Positions 1 through 7,583 of a stretch of 64,000 bases of DNA are shown here, piece after piece. The translations under genes and the position numbers were made by a program. Origin of the DNA: Micromonospora chersina (GTDB taxonomy: Bacteria; Actinomycetota; Actinomycetes; Mycobacteriales; Micromonosporaceae); assembly GCF_900091475.1 (NCBI RefSeq), contig NZ_FMIB01000002.1, positions 682,001 through 746,000 of the forward strand, written 5' to 3'. The notes below the pieces were generated by a model. That model was not told where the DNA came from. It was given only the letters and a program-made list of their open reading frames with translations, and made no database searches. Position 1 is the first letter of the stretch. Each line of letters opens with the position of its first letter.

Positions 1-309
1 GTGGGCGACGACAGCCTCGGCCGCACCGTCGAGCTGGCCCGGCGCTGGTGGGGCGCCGGCGCCGCGCAGGACGCCCGGCTCGCCGCCGCGCTGCGCGAGT
101 TGCACGGCGAGCCCGACGACCCCCGCCGGGCGGCCGACGCGGCGACCGCGCCCACAGTCGACACCGGCCTGCCGACCCCGCCCGACCCGCGGGGCGCCGC
201 GATCGCCCGCTTCGCCGCGAACGCCCGCCGGCTGCGCACCGGCGAGATCACCCCGGCCGAGTTCGACGAGTTCATGGCGACCGACGACCGGGACCGCCCC
301 GACGCCTGA
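1..309 (+). CDS. Hypothetical protein, possibly 5'-truncated by the window edge
   Basis: An open frame starts with GTG at base 1 and ends in TGA at 307-309, giving at most 102 visible residues. The protein is Ala/Arg/Asp-rich and hydrophilic. It has a short helical C-terminal part (around residues 65-95, with ITPAEFDEFM) and no membrane segment or recognisable domain. Because the frame is open from the first base, the true start may lie upstream and this may be only the C-terminal part of a longer protein. I do not recognise a family. The next gene is on the opposite strand, 85 bp away. Confidence 0.5.
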   Translation: MGDDSLGRTVELARRWWGAGAAQDARLAAALRELHGEPDDPRRAADAATAPTVDTGLPTPPDPRGAAIARFAANARRLRTGEITPAEFDEFMATDDRDRPDA

Positions 310-393
310 CCCGCACCGCCCGTCGGCGACGTGCGGACGGGTCGTCGGGACCGGCGGCGCCGCCGAGGTGAGCCGGGGCGGCGGCCGCACCGC

Positions 394-1134
394 TCACCGC
401 GGGGCGATGAGGCCGCAGGAATCTCCGACGGCGCGTGCGACGGGCGTCGCGAACTCGGGCGCCTCGGGGGTCAGCACCCGCGTCACGGCCGGCGCTCCCC
501 ACTCCTCGGCCAGCGCGGCGGCCAGGTCGGTGAGCATCCGGGGCACCGTCTCCGCGCCGCCCGGGTGCATCGCCTCGATCACCACCAGCACCTCGGCGGT
601 GTCGGCGCGCACCGCCGACGCGCCGCTCTGCCGGTGGGTCCAGCGCCGGGAGTGGGCGTGGCCCGCCTCGTCCGCGAAGATCAGCTCACCGGGCTCGGGG
701 TGCTCCTCCTCCCCGCCGAGGGTCAGGTAGGTCTCGGTGCCGGTGGCCGGGCGCACGGTCAGGTCCCCGTCGATCCGGTCGAGGTCGAGCACGGCCACCG
801 GCACGGCGTACCCGAGGGAGAGGGCGTTGCCCAGGTCGACCAGCGGGTGCAGCCGGGGCAGCGACCCGTCGCGGCGGAACCGGCGCAGCAGCGACTCGGC
901 GGCGCACCGGTAGCGGGTGGGCGGCGAACCCATCCGGGCGAAGGCCCGCCGCCACGCCTGGATCTCCGGGAAGCCGCCCTCCGGGCCGCCGGCGAGGCGG
1001 GCGCGGGCGGTCTCGGCGTACCGGTCGAGCCGTGGGGTGACGTCGACGCCGGGCGTGATGCCGGTGGCGTGCAGGACGCCGCAGGTCAGCTCGGGGAAGG
1101 TCGACCGGACGTGCGGGGAGTGCCGGAAGCGCAC
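394..1134 (-). CDS. B3/B4 domain protein (stand-alone tRNA-editing-like domain)
   Basis: The 246-residue protein resembles the B3/B4 domain of the phenylalanyl-tRNA synthetase beta subunit, the part that hydrolyses mischarged Tyr-tRNA(Phe). Supporting stretches are the central LVDLGNALSLGYAVPVAVLDLD segment (split here as LVDLGNALSL and GYAVPVAVLD) and a later TGTETYLTLGG region. Stand-alone B3/B4 proteins are widespread and are thought to act in trans on mischarged tRNA or aminoacyl derivatives; the substrate here is unknown. The GTG start at 1132-1134 is preceded by AGGAG at good spacing. It lies 9 bp after the lysE-like gene, so the two are probably one operon. Confidence 0.8.
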   Translation of the reverse strand: MRFRHSPHVRSTFPELTCGVLHATGITPGVDVTPRLDRYAETARARLAGGPEGGFPEIQAWRRAFARMGSPPTRYRCAAESLLRRFRRDGSLPRLHPLVDLGNALSLGYAVPVAVLDLDRIDGDLTVRPATGTETYLTLGGEEEHPEPGELIFADEAGHAHSRRWTHRQSGASAVRADTAEVLVVIEAMHPGGAETVPRMLTDLAAALAEEWGAPAVTRVLTPEAPEFATPVARAVGDSCGLIAPR

Positions 1135-1143
1135 GGGAGGCTC

Positions 1144-1758
1144 CTAACGGGCGGTGAGGGCCAGGCCGAGGCCCAGGGCGAGGAAGCTGCCGGCGAAGCC
1201 GTGCCGCAGCAGGGCGGTCAGCCGGGGCCGGGCCAGCACCCGGCGACGCAGCGCGCCGGCCAGCAGCGCGTACCCGGCGAAGACGACGAGGGTGGCCAGC
1301 ATGAACACCGCGCCGCAGGCCAGCATCCGGGCCGGCGCGTCCGGCGCGTCCGGCGGGACGAACTGCGGCAGGAACGCCACGAAGAAGACGGTGACCTTGG
1401 GGTTGAGCAGGTTCAGCAGCACCCCGTCGCGGAACAGCCGCCCGGCCGGGCGCGGCGGGTGGTCCCCGTCGACCGGCAGCAGCGGGCCGCGGTCGCGCAG
1501 CGCCGCCCAGGCCATCCAGAGCAGGTACGCCACCCCCAGCCAGGTCACCACCCGGAACGCCGGTGTGCCGGCGCGGAGGAGGGCCGCCAGCCCGGTCACC
1601 GCGGCGACCAGGTGCGGGACGAGGCTGACGGTGGAGCCGGCGGCGGCCACCAGACCGGCCCGGCGGCCGGCGGAGAGCCCGGTGGCGAGGGTGTAGATGA
1701 CCCCGGTGCCCGGGGTGATCACCACGACGAGCGTGGTCAGCAGGAAGGCGATGGTCAT
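1144..1758 (-). CDS. LysE/RhtB-family amino-acid exporter
   Basis: The 204-residue protein is very hydrophobic, with about six membrane segments. It opens with MTIAFLLTTL and a TPGTG motif in place of the usual PGP near the first membrane helix. NLLNPKVTVFFVAFLPQF in the middle is the hallmark LysE-family stretch. The family exports amino acids or related compounds across the cytoplasmic membrane. I chose ATG at 1756-1758; an upstream in-frame start would add a basic, proline-rich tail unlike the family and would run through the divergent regulator's promoter. It is transcribed away from the MocR gene and with the B3/B4 gene. Confidence 0.88.
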   Translation of the reverse strand: MTIAFLLTTLVVVITPGTGVIYTLATGLSAGRRAGLVAAAGSTVSLVPHLVAAVTGLAALLRAGTPAFRVVTWLGVAYLLWMAWAALRDRGPLLPVDGDHPPRPAGRLFRDGVLLNLLNPKVTVFFVAFLPQFVPPDAPDAPARMLACGAVFMLATLVVFAGYALLAGALRRRVLARPRLTALLRHGFAGSFLALGLGLALTAR

Positions 1759-1759
1759 G

Positions 1760-1785
1760 TGGTCCAGCCTGCGACCATAATGGTC
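1760..1785. promoter_or_regulatory. Likely MocR operator between lysE-like and mocR-like genes
   Basis: The 29-bp gap between the divergent genes contains GACCAT-A-ATGGTC (1773-1785), a perfect inverted repeat with a one-base centre. TGGTC at 1760-1764 makes a second inverted pairing with GACCA at 1773-1777. A further TGGTC lies at 1752-1756 inside the exporter start. MocR regulators typically bind clustered direct and inverted repeats between themselves and a divergent target, which fits. No footprint evidence is available. Confidence 0.55.
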
Positions 1786-1787
1786 CG

Positions 1788-3269
1788 ATGGACAGGGCCA
1801 AACCAGCGGTGGCAGGGAGGTCCATAACGGCCGGCGCGGACTTCCTCCAACTGGACGTCGGCGAGGCCCCACCGGGTGGGCGGGCCGACTGGCTGGCCGC
1901 CCGGCTGCGGGCCGCCATCGCCGACGGCCGGGTGCCGGTCGGCGCCCGGCTGCCAGCCAGCCGGGTGCTCGCCGCCGAGCTGGGCGTGTCCCGGGGCGTG
2001 GTCACCGAGGCGTACCAGCGGCTCACCGAGGACGGGCAGGTGGTCGGGCGGGGCCGGGCCGGCACCGTCGTGGTCGCCACCCCGGCCGCCGTGGTCACCC
2101 GCCCGCCGGCGCCGCCGCCCCGCCCGCCGGAGGTGTTCGCCGCGCGGTCGCCGGGCACCGAGGTCTTCGACGCGCTGCGCACCGCTCCGGCGGAACTGGA
2201 CCTGACGCCCGGCGTACCCGATCTGGCGGCCTTTCCCCGCGCGGCCTGGCTGCGCGCGGAACGCGCCGTGCTGCACCGCCTGGCGCCCGCCGACTTCGGG
2301 TACGGCGACCCGACCGGCACTCCGGCGCTGCGGCTCGCCGTCGCCACCTGGCTGGCCCGCAACCGCGGCATCCGGGTGGACCCGGCCGAGGTGGTGGTCG
2401 TGGCCGGGGTGTCCCAGGCGCTCGGCCTGCTCGCCCAGGTGCTGCACGCCGACGGCGTGCACACGGTCGCCGTGGAGGATCCCGGCTCGCTCGGCGTACG
2501 CCAGCACCTGAACAACTGGCGGCTGGACACCCCGCCGATCCCGGTCGACGCCCACGGCCTGCGCGTCGACCGGTTGGAGGAAAGCGGCGCCCCGGCCGTG
2601 ATGCTCACCCCGGCGCACCAGTTCCCGACCGGGGTGGTGCTCGACGGCGACCGGCGTCGCCGGCTGCTGCGCTGGGCGCGGCGCGGCGGCGTGGTGATCG
2701 AGGACGACTACGACGCCGAGCACCGCTACGACCGCCCGCCGGTGCCGGCGCTGCGCGGGATGCTGCCGGACGCGGTCTGCTACACCGGCAGCGTCTCCAA
2801 GCTGCTCGCCCCGGCGCTGCGGATCGGCTGGGTGCTGGTGCCGCCCCGGTGGCACGCCGACCTGGTGGCGGCCAAGCGGATGGCCGACCTCGGCAACGCG
2901 GCGCTGCCGCAACTGGTCCTGGCCGAGCTGATGGACTCCGGCGCGCTGGAACGCCACCTGCGGCTGCTGCGCCGCCGGCACGTCCGCCGCCGGGACGCGA
3001 TGATCCGGGCGCTCCGCGAACACCTGCCTGGTGCGGTGGTGCACGGCGCCGCGGCCGGCCTGCACCTGCTGGTGACGTTGCCCCGCGAGGTCGACGACAC
3101 CGCCCTCGCGGCGGCGGCGCTGCGCCGTGGCGTGAAGGTCCAGCCCCTCTCGTGGCACGCGCAGCACCCGCAACCCCCCGGCCTGGTCCTGGGCTACGCC
3201 GCCAACCCACCCTCCGAGATCGACCGCGCCCTGAGAACCCTGGCCACCACCCTCCACGACCTGAGGTGA
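1788..3269 (+). CDS. MocR/PdxR-type GntR regulator with aminotransferase domain
   Basis: The 493-residue protein has an N-terminal GntR winged helix (roughly residues 30-95, LPASRVLAAELGVSRGVVTEAYQRL) fused to a fold-type I aminotransferase domain (about 120-490). The PLP site is visible: GSVSKLLAPALRIGW with the Schiff-base lysine at residue 338, and the preceding IEDDYDAEHRYDR carrying the Asp that contacts the pyridine ring. Such proteins sense PLP or an amino-acid adduct and usually control a divergent gene. The ATG at 1788 sits next to the operator with little leader, so the transcript may be nearly leaderless. The likely target is the divergent exporter and B3/B4 pair. Confidence 0.9.
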   Translation: MDRAKPAVAGRSITAGADFLQLDVGEAPPGGRADWLAARLRAAIADGRVPVGARLPASRVLAAELGVSRGVVTEAYQRLTEDGQVVGRGRAGTVVVATPAAVVTRPPAPPPRPPEVFAARSPGTEVFDALRTAPAELDLTPGVPDLAAFPRAAWLRAERAVLHRLAPADFGYGDPTGTPALRLAVATWLARNRGIRVDPAEVVVVAGVSQALGLLAQVLHADGVHTVAVEDPGSLGVRQHLNNWRLDTPPIPVDAHGLRVDRLEESGAPAVMLTPAHQFPTGVVLDGDRRRRLLRWARRGGVVIEDDYDAEHRYDRPPVPALRGMLPDAVCYTGSVSKLLAPALRIGWVLVPPRWHADLVAAKRMADLGNAALPQLVLAELMDSGALERHLRLLRRRHVRRRDAMIRALREHLPGAVVHGAAAGLHLLVTLPREVDDTALAAAALRRGVKVQPLSWHAQHPQPPGLVLGYAANPPSEIDRALRTLATTLHDLR

Positions 3270-3285
3270 CGCGCCCCCGTCGCCG

Positions 3286-3347
3286 CGTTGATCAAGAGGT
3301 TTGCGTCTCCAGGGAGATCGATCCGGACGCAAACCTCTTGATCAACG
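3286..3347. repeat. Long perfect palindrome, probable bidirectional terminator or intergenic repeat
   Basis: Two 22-base arms, 3286-3307 and 3326-3347, are perfect inverted copies around an 18-base loop. The left arm begins CGTTGATCAAGAGG and ends TTTGCGTC. It sits between the convergent mocR-like and WYL genes, and its right arm covers the last six bases of the WYL gene. There is no T-tract. It is AT-richer than its surroundings, and similar GTTGATCA-type palindromes are, from memory, common between genes in Micromonospora, so it may be a dispersed element. Confidence 0.75.
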
Positions 3348-4325
3348 GGAGGCGGGCGGGTGGTAGAGGGCGGCGAGGGCGGTGGCCGTCTCCGCGAGGC
3401 GGGCGCGGAGGGTGGCGGGGGTCAGGACCTCCACCTCGGCGCCGAGGCGCAGCAGGTCGCCGTGCGCGTGGGTGAGCGACTCGATGGGTACGACGGCCCG
3501 GACCCAGCCCGCCGCGTCGGGCGGGCCGGCGCTCGCGTCCACCGCCGCGACCACGGCGTCGCTCGCGACCTCCCGCAGCCGTTCCCGGCCCCGGGGCGAG
3601 AGCCGGATGGTCGCCTCGTCCCGGTGCAGCCCGGCCCGGAAGGCGACCACGTGCGCCCGCCACCAGGCCGGCAGGTCGAACTCGGGGCGGTCGAACGGCT
3701 CGTCCAGCGGGGTCAGGTCGAGGATCTGGTTGACCCGGTAGGTGGCCGGGTCGGCACGGTCCGGCCGGGCGGCCACCACGTACCAGCGGCCGCCCTTGAG
3801 CACCAGCCCGTACGGTTCGAGGACCCGGGTCACCTCCCCGGTCCAGCTCCGGTAGCGGACCCGGATCCGGTGCTCCCGCCACACCGCCTCGGCCGCGGCG
3901 GCCAGGTACGGCGACGGGTCGCCGTCGGAGTACCAGCCCGGGGTGTCCAGGTGGAACCGTTGCTGGAGCCGGTCGGCGCGGTCGGCGAGCGGCGGCGGCA
4001 GCGCGGCGCGCAGCTTGAGTTGCAGGGTGGCCACGACCGACTGGTAGCCCAGCTCGGCGGCCGGCCCGGGCAGCCCGGCGAACAGCAGCCGGTCGGCCTC
4101 CTCGGCGGTGAGCCCGGTGAGCCGGGTCCGCCAGCCGTCGACGAGCCGGTAGCCGCCGGCGTGCCCGGCCTCGCCGTAGAGCGGGATGCCGGCGGCGTGC
4201 AGCGACTCGACGTCGCGGTAGACGGTGCGGACGGACACCTCCAGCCGGCGGGCCAGCTCGGCGGCGGTGAGCCGGCCGTGGGCCTGGAGCAGCAGCAGGA
4301 GGGAGAGGAGGCGACTGGCCCGCAT
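3342..4325 (-). CDS. YafY-type transcriptional regulator, HTH plus WYL domain
   Basis: The 327-residue protein has an N-terminal DeoR-like helix-turn-helix (about 5-60, [24 protein letters not shown]) and a WYL ligand-sensing domain (about 135-215, with [32 protein letters not shown]). It ends with a WCX-type C-terminal extension. I placed the start at ATG 4323-4325, giving [14 protein letters not shown]; an upstream in-frame ATG would put the operator inside the gene. It is divergent from a small conserved gene pair that it probably represses. WYL proteins of this type often sense small molecules or nucleic-acid fragments; the signal here is unknown. Confidence 0.88.
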   Translation of the reverse strand: MRASRLLSLLLLLQAHGRLTAAELARRLEVSVRTVYRDVESLHAAGIPLYGEAGHAGGYRLVDGWRTRLTGLTAEEADRLLFAGLPGPAAELGYQSVVATLQLKLRAALPPPLADRADRLQQRFHLDTPGWYSDGDPSPYLAAAAEAVWREHRIRVRYRSWTGEVTRVLEPYGLVLKGGRWYVVAARPDRADPATYRVNQILDLTPLDEPFDRPEFDLPAWWRAHVVAFRAGLHRDEATIRLSPRGRERLREVASDAVVAAVDASAGPPDAAGWVRAVVPIESLTHAHGDLLRLGAEVEVLTPATLRARLAETATALAALYHPPASR

Positions 4326-4329
4326 TCCA

Positions 4330-4346
4330 CTGACACTAGCTGTCAG
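4330..4346. promoter_or_regulatory. Inverted repeat, likely WYL regulator operator
   Basis: CTGACA (4330-4335) and TGTCAG (4341-4346) form a perfect inverted repeat with the spacer CTAGC. It lies 5 bp upstream of the regulator's start and 24 bp upstream of the divergent gene. Position and symmetry suggest one site controlling both directions. Confidence 0.6.
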
Positions 4347-4369
4347 GGGAGCGGTCCTACCGTCCCGGC

Positions 4370-4846
4370 ATGGCATTCCAGAACAAGGAACTGACCGTGC
4401 CGGGGGCCGTCGAGGTCGCCGGACGGCACGTCAAGCGCTACCACATCGACCAGCCGGACCGCCGCCTCGAACCGGAGGTGGTCGAGGCCGCGTACGCGTA
4501 CCTGCCGAAGCTGCTGCCCGATCCGGACGGCAGCACCCCGCCGGCCGGCTGGGTGGTGCTGCACCGGGGCGCGGACACGGGCGCGTACCTGCTGGCGTAC
4601 AGCTGGTTCTTCGACAACGTGGTGGAGTGCCGGATCGCGATCGCCGGCCAGCCCGCGCTGGACTGCCCGGACGACGATCCGGCGCACTTCGTCCCGCTGG
4701 ACCGGCCCGGCGTGGGCTGCGTCTGGGAGCTGGGCGTGCTGGAGCACGAGCGGACGGCCTGGGTGCGGCACGTCCTCGCTCCCGACCCTCCGGACCTGGC
4801 CGGCTACCTGGCCGACAGCCGGGCCGAGGGAGAGGTGGGCTTCTGA
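4370..4846 (+). CDS. Conserved hypothetical protein (158 aa)
   Basis: The protein begins [12 protein letters not shown] and continues with mixed alpha/beta character, without a signal peptide or membrane helix. I do not recognise a named domain. Notable stretches are a [10 protein letters not shown] segment near residue 22 and [18 protein letters not shown] in the middle. The stop overlaps the next gene's ATG (4844-4848), so the two are translationally coupled. Position opposite the WYL regulator suggests both genes are its targets. Confidence 0.75.
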   Translation: MAFQNKELTVPGAVEVAGRHVKRYHIDQPDRRLEPEVVEAAYAYLPKLLPDPDGSTPPAGWVVLHRGADTGAYLLAYSWFFDNVVECRIAIAGQPALDCPDDDPAHFVPLDRPGVGCVWELGVLEHERTAWVRHVLAPDPPDLAGYLADSRAEGEVGF

Positions 4847-5301
4847 TGGGCGACTTCGACTTCTTCGTCGGCAAGTGGGACGTGACAAACCGGCGGCTGC
4901 GGAAGCGACACGTCGGCAGCGACGACTGGGACGAGTTTCCCGGCACGAGCGTGGCGCACTCGTTCTTCGACGGCGCCGGCAGCTTCGACGAGATCCGCTT
5001 CCCGACCCGGGGCTTCTCCGGCTCGACGGTCCGCATCCGCGACGCGGAGACCGGGCTCTGGTCGATCTACTGGATGAACAGCCGGCGCGGGGTGCTCGAA
5101 CAGCCGCCGATGGTGGGCCGGTTCGTCGACGGCGTGGGCACGTTCTACGCCGACGACACCGACGAGGGGCGGCCGATCCGCTGCCGGTTCATCTGGTCGC
5201 GCATCACGCCCACCTCGTGCCGCTGGGAGCAGGCGTTCTCCACCGACGGCGAACGCACCTGGGAGACCAACTGGGTCATGGACTTCACGCGGACGGGCTG
5301 A
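4846..5301 (+). CDS. Conserved hypothetical protein, DUF1579/lipocalin-like
   Basis: The 151-residue protein starts [13 protein letters not shown], typical of small beta-rich proteins in which a GxWxV stretch opens a lipocalin-like barrel. Further features are a repeated aromatic pattern (WSIYWMNSRRG, FIWSRITPTSCRWEQAFS) and the end WETNWVMDFTR. The start ATG overlaps the previous stop. Its 3' end overlaps the convergent TetR gene by 17 bp. A small-ligand-binding role is plausible, but no substrate can be named. Confidence 0.72.
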   Translation: MGDFDFFVGKWDVTNRRLRKRHVGSDDWDEFPGTSVAHSFFDGAGSFDEIRFPTRGFSGSTVRIRDAETGLWSIYWMNSRRGVLEQPPMVGRFVDGVGTFYADDTDEGRPIRCRFIWSRITPTSCRWEQAFSTDGERTWETNWVMDFTRTG

Positions 5302-5956
5302 CCGGCGGCGTGGTGGTCCGGTAGATCGCGGTCAGCCACACGTCGAGCAGCACGTCGACGACGTCCCGCTCGGCGACCGCCGGGCCGTCACCGGCGAAGG
5401 TCGCGTACCAGACCCGCTCGTTCATGGAGTTCAGCGCGATGGCGAGGTCCCGGGCGGGCAACCCGTCCGGGGCCGCGCCACGCGCGCGTTCGCCCTCGAT
5501 GGCCGCCTCGACGGCGCGTACCCAGCGTTCGAGGACCTCGGCCCAGAGCCGGCGCACCTCGGCGTTGGTGCCGCGCACCTGGGCGCAGGCCAGCACCACG
5601 TCCCGGTGGCCGCCGAAGGTGGCGTGGAACCGGGCGATCAGCTCCCGCCAGCGGGCCCGCGGGTCGTCGGCGAGCCGGACCAGCACGTCGCCCGCGGCCG
5701 CGTTCGCCTCGTCGGTCACCCGGTCGAGCAGGGTGAGCAGCACGGCGTCCTTGGACGGGAAGTAGAAGTAGAAGGTGGGCCGGGAGATGCCGGCGCCCCG
5801 GGCCAGGTCGTCGATCGAGATGTCGCCGAACGGCCGCTCCCGCAACAGCGTCTCCGCGGTGGCGAGGATCGCCAGCTCCCGGTCGTCGCCGGTGGAGCGG
5901 CCGGAGCGCCGCCCGCGCGTCGGCGCGGCGCCTGTCGACGTACGGGCGGGGCTCAT
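5285..5956 (-). CDS. TetR-family repressor of the BVMO operon
   Basis: The 223-residue protein has a clear TetR helix-turn-helix (ILATAETLLRERPFGDISIDDLARGAGISRPTFYFYFPSKDAVL, about residues 28-72 in shorter pieces) followed by an all-helical ligand domain. I chose the ATG at 5954-5956, after which the protein has a short basic N-terminal tail. It is divergent from a monooxygenase, dehydrogenase and hydrolase operon. A long palindrome between the two genes covers the operon promoter, so it most likely represses itself and the operon until a ketone or lipid-like substrate binds. The 3' end overlaps the convergent gene by 17 bp. Confidence 0.9.
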   Translation of the reverse strand: MSPARTSTGAAPTRGRRSGRSTGDDRELAILATAETLLRERPFGDISIDDLARGAGISRPTFYFYFPSKDAVLLTLLDRVTDEANAAAGDVLVRLADDPRARWRELIARFHATFGGHRDVVLACAQVRGTNAEVRRLWAEVLERWVRAVEAAIEGERARGAAPDGLPARDLAIALNSMNERVWYATFAGDGPAVAERDVVDVLLDVWLTAIYRTTTPPVSPSA

Positions 5957-5976
5957 GTCGGCCGATGGTACACCCG

Positions 5977-6014
5977 GTCGACACCATGTCGATTCCACTC
6001 GACAGGGTGTTGAC
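5977..6014. promoter_or_regulatory. Long palindromic operator for the TetR regulator
   Basis: Left half GTCGACACC (5977-5985) plus TGTCGA (5987-5992) mirrors TCGACA (5999-6004) plus GGTGTTGAC (6006-6014). There is one mismatch in the outer arm and a TTCCAC centre. The 38-bp site is long enough for two TetR dimers. Its right end runs into the -35 box of the downstream promoter. Confidence 0.72.
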
Positions 6015-6039
6015 TGACGTCGACGGCGGTGGATAGTGT
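6010..6039 (+). promoter_or_regulatory. Promoter of the BVMO operon
   Basis: TTGACT (6010-6015) and TAGTGT (6034-6039) are separated by 18 bp and fit a housekeeping-sigma promoter. The -35 box overlaps the palindromic operator, which would allow repression by blocking polymerase. The expected start is near 6046, about 25 bases before the ATG. Confidence 0.55.
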
Positions 6040-6070
6040 CCGGTCCACTGCCGCGCGAACGGGAGATGCC

Positions 6071-7567
6071 ATGGCCTCCGACCACGTCGACGTCCTCATC
6101 GTCGGTGCCGGGCTCTCCGGCGTCGGCGCCGCCGTCCACCTGCAACTCCAGTGCCCCGGGAAGACGTACGCGGTGCTGGAGGCCCGGGGCGCCGTCGGCG
6201 GCACCTGGGACCTGTTCCGCTACCCGGGCATCCGCTCCGACTCCGACATGTTCACCCTCGGCTACTCGTTCAAGCCGTGGACCAACCCCAAGGCGATCGC
6301 CGACGGCGACGCCATCCGGTCCTACGTCCGGGAGACCGCCCGCGAGTACGGCGTGCAGGAGCACATCCGCTTCCACCACCGGGTGCTGCGTGCCGAGTGG
6401 GACACCGCCACCGCCCGCTGGACGGTGCACGCCCACCGTGACGACACCGGCGACGAAGTGGTCCTGACCTGCGGGTTCCTGTTCACCAACTCCGGCTACT
6501 ACCGCTACGACGAGGGCTACACGCCCGAGTTCCCCGGCATCGAGCGGTACGCCGGCCGGCTCGTGCACCCGCAGCACTGGCCCGAGGACCTGGACTACGC
6601 CGGCAAGCGGGTGGTGGTGATCGGCAGCGGCGCCACGGCGGTCACCCTGGTCCCGGCCATGGCCGAGCGGGCCGGCCACGTCACCATGCTCCAGCGCTCA
6701 CCCACGTACGTCATCGCGCTGCCCTCGCGCGACCCGCTCGCCGACGCGGCGCGGCGCTGGCTCCCGGCGAAGGCCGCGTACGCGGTGACCCGCTGGAAGA
6801 ACGTGGCGCTCGGGGTGGCCAACTTCCAGCTCAGCCGGCGCGCCCCGGGCGTGGTGAAGAGGTTCCTCCGCCGGGCCGCCAAGGGCCAACTTCCGGTCGG
6901 CTACGACCTCGACCGGCACTTCTCGCCCCGCTACAACCCCTGGGACCAGCGGCTCTGCGTGGTGCCCGACGGGGATCTGTTCGCCGCTCTCAGCGCCGGG
7001 ACGGCGTCGGTCGTCACCGACACCATCGACACCTTCACCGAGCGGGGCATCCGACTCAGCTCCGGCGAGGAACTGCCCGCCGACGTCGTGGTCACGGCCA
7101 CCGGCCTCAACCTGCTGGCCCTCGGGGGGATGACCCTCACCGTGGACGGCGCCGAGGTCGACCTCGCCTCGACCGTCGCCTACAAGGGCATGATGCTCTC
7201 CGGCGTGCCGAACTTCGCCATGACCATCGGCTACACCAACGCCTCCTGGACGCTCAAGGCCGACCTCGTCGCCACGTACGTGTGCCGGCTGCTGCGCCAC
7301 CTCGACGACACCGGCCAGCAGATCGTCACCCCGCTCGCCCCGGACACGGACGACCTGGTGCCGATCATCGACCTCCAGTCCGGGTACGTGCTGCGGGCGG
7401 TCGACCGGCTGCCCAAGCAGGGCCCTGCGGCGCCCTGGCGGCTGCACCAGAACTATCCCCGCGACGTGCTGCTGATGCGGCACGGCCGGCTCACCGACTC
7501 CGGCGTGCGCTTCTCCCGCGCGGGCACGCCGGCCACCGTCCCCGACCGTCCCGCGCCCGTGGCCTGA
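6071..7567 (+). CDS. Baeyer-Villiger-type flavin monooxygenase
   Basis: The 498-residue protein carries the N-terminal FAD motif GAGLSG (residues 12-17), the GGTWDLFRYPGIRSDSD stretch and YAGRLVHPQHWP, a close variant of the BVMO fingerprint FxGxxxHxxxWP with Tyr for Phe. A second GSGATA dinucleotide motif follows for NADPH. These enzymes insert oxygen next to a ketone to give an ester. The ATG at 6071 has GGGAG just upstream; an earlier in-frame ATG lies in the promoter-proximal leader without such a site. It is followed after 16 bp by a dehydrogenase and then a hydrolase, a logical alcohol-to-ketone-to-ester-to-acid route. Confidence 0.9.
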   Translation: MASDHVDVLIVGAGLSGVGAAVHLQLQCPGKTYAVLEARGAVGGTWDLFRYPGIRSDSDMFTLGYSFKPWTNPKAIADGDAIRSYVRETAREYGVQEHIRFHHRVLRAEWDTATARWTVHAHRDDTGDEVVLTCGFLFTNSGYYRYDEGYTPEFPGIERYAGRLVHPQHWPEDLDYAGKRVVVIGSGATAVTLVPAMAERAGHVTMLQRSPTYVIALPSRDPLADAARRWLPAKAAYAVTRWKNVALGVANFQLSRRAPGVVKRFLRRAAKGQLPVGYDLDRHFSPRYNPWDQRLCVVPDGDLFAALSAGTASVVTDTIDTFTERGIRLSSGEELPADVVVTATGLNLLALGGMTLTVDGAEVDLASTVAYKGMMLSGVPNFAMTIGYTNASWTLKADLVATYVCRLLRHLDDTGQQIVTPLAPDTDDLVPIIDLQSGYVLRAVDRLPKQGPAAPWRLHQNYPRDVLLMRHGRLTDSGVRFSRAGTPATVPDRPAPVA

Positions 7568-7583
7568 GCACCGAGGAGCACCC

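Noticed and set aside
331..1827. Long plus-strand frame opposite the B3/B4 and LysE genes
   Set aside because: Composition is Arg/Gly/His-rich with no domain, typical of antisense shadows in very high GC DNA; the minus-strand proteins have clear family motifs.
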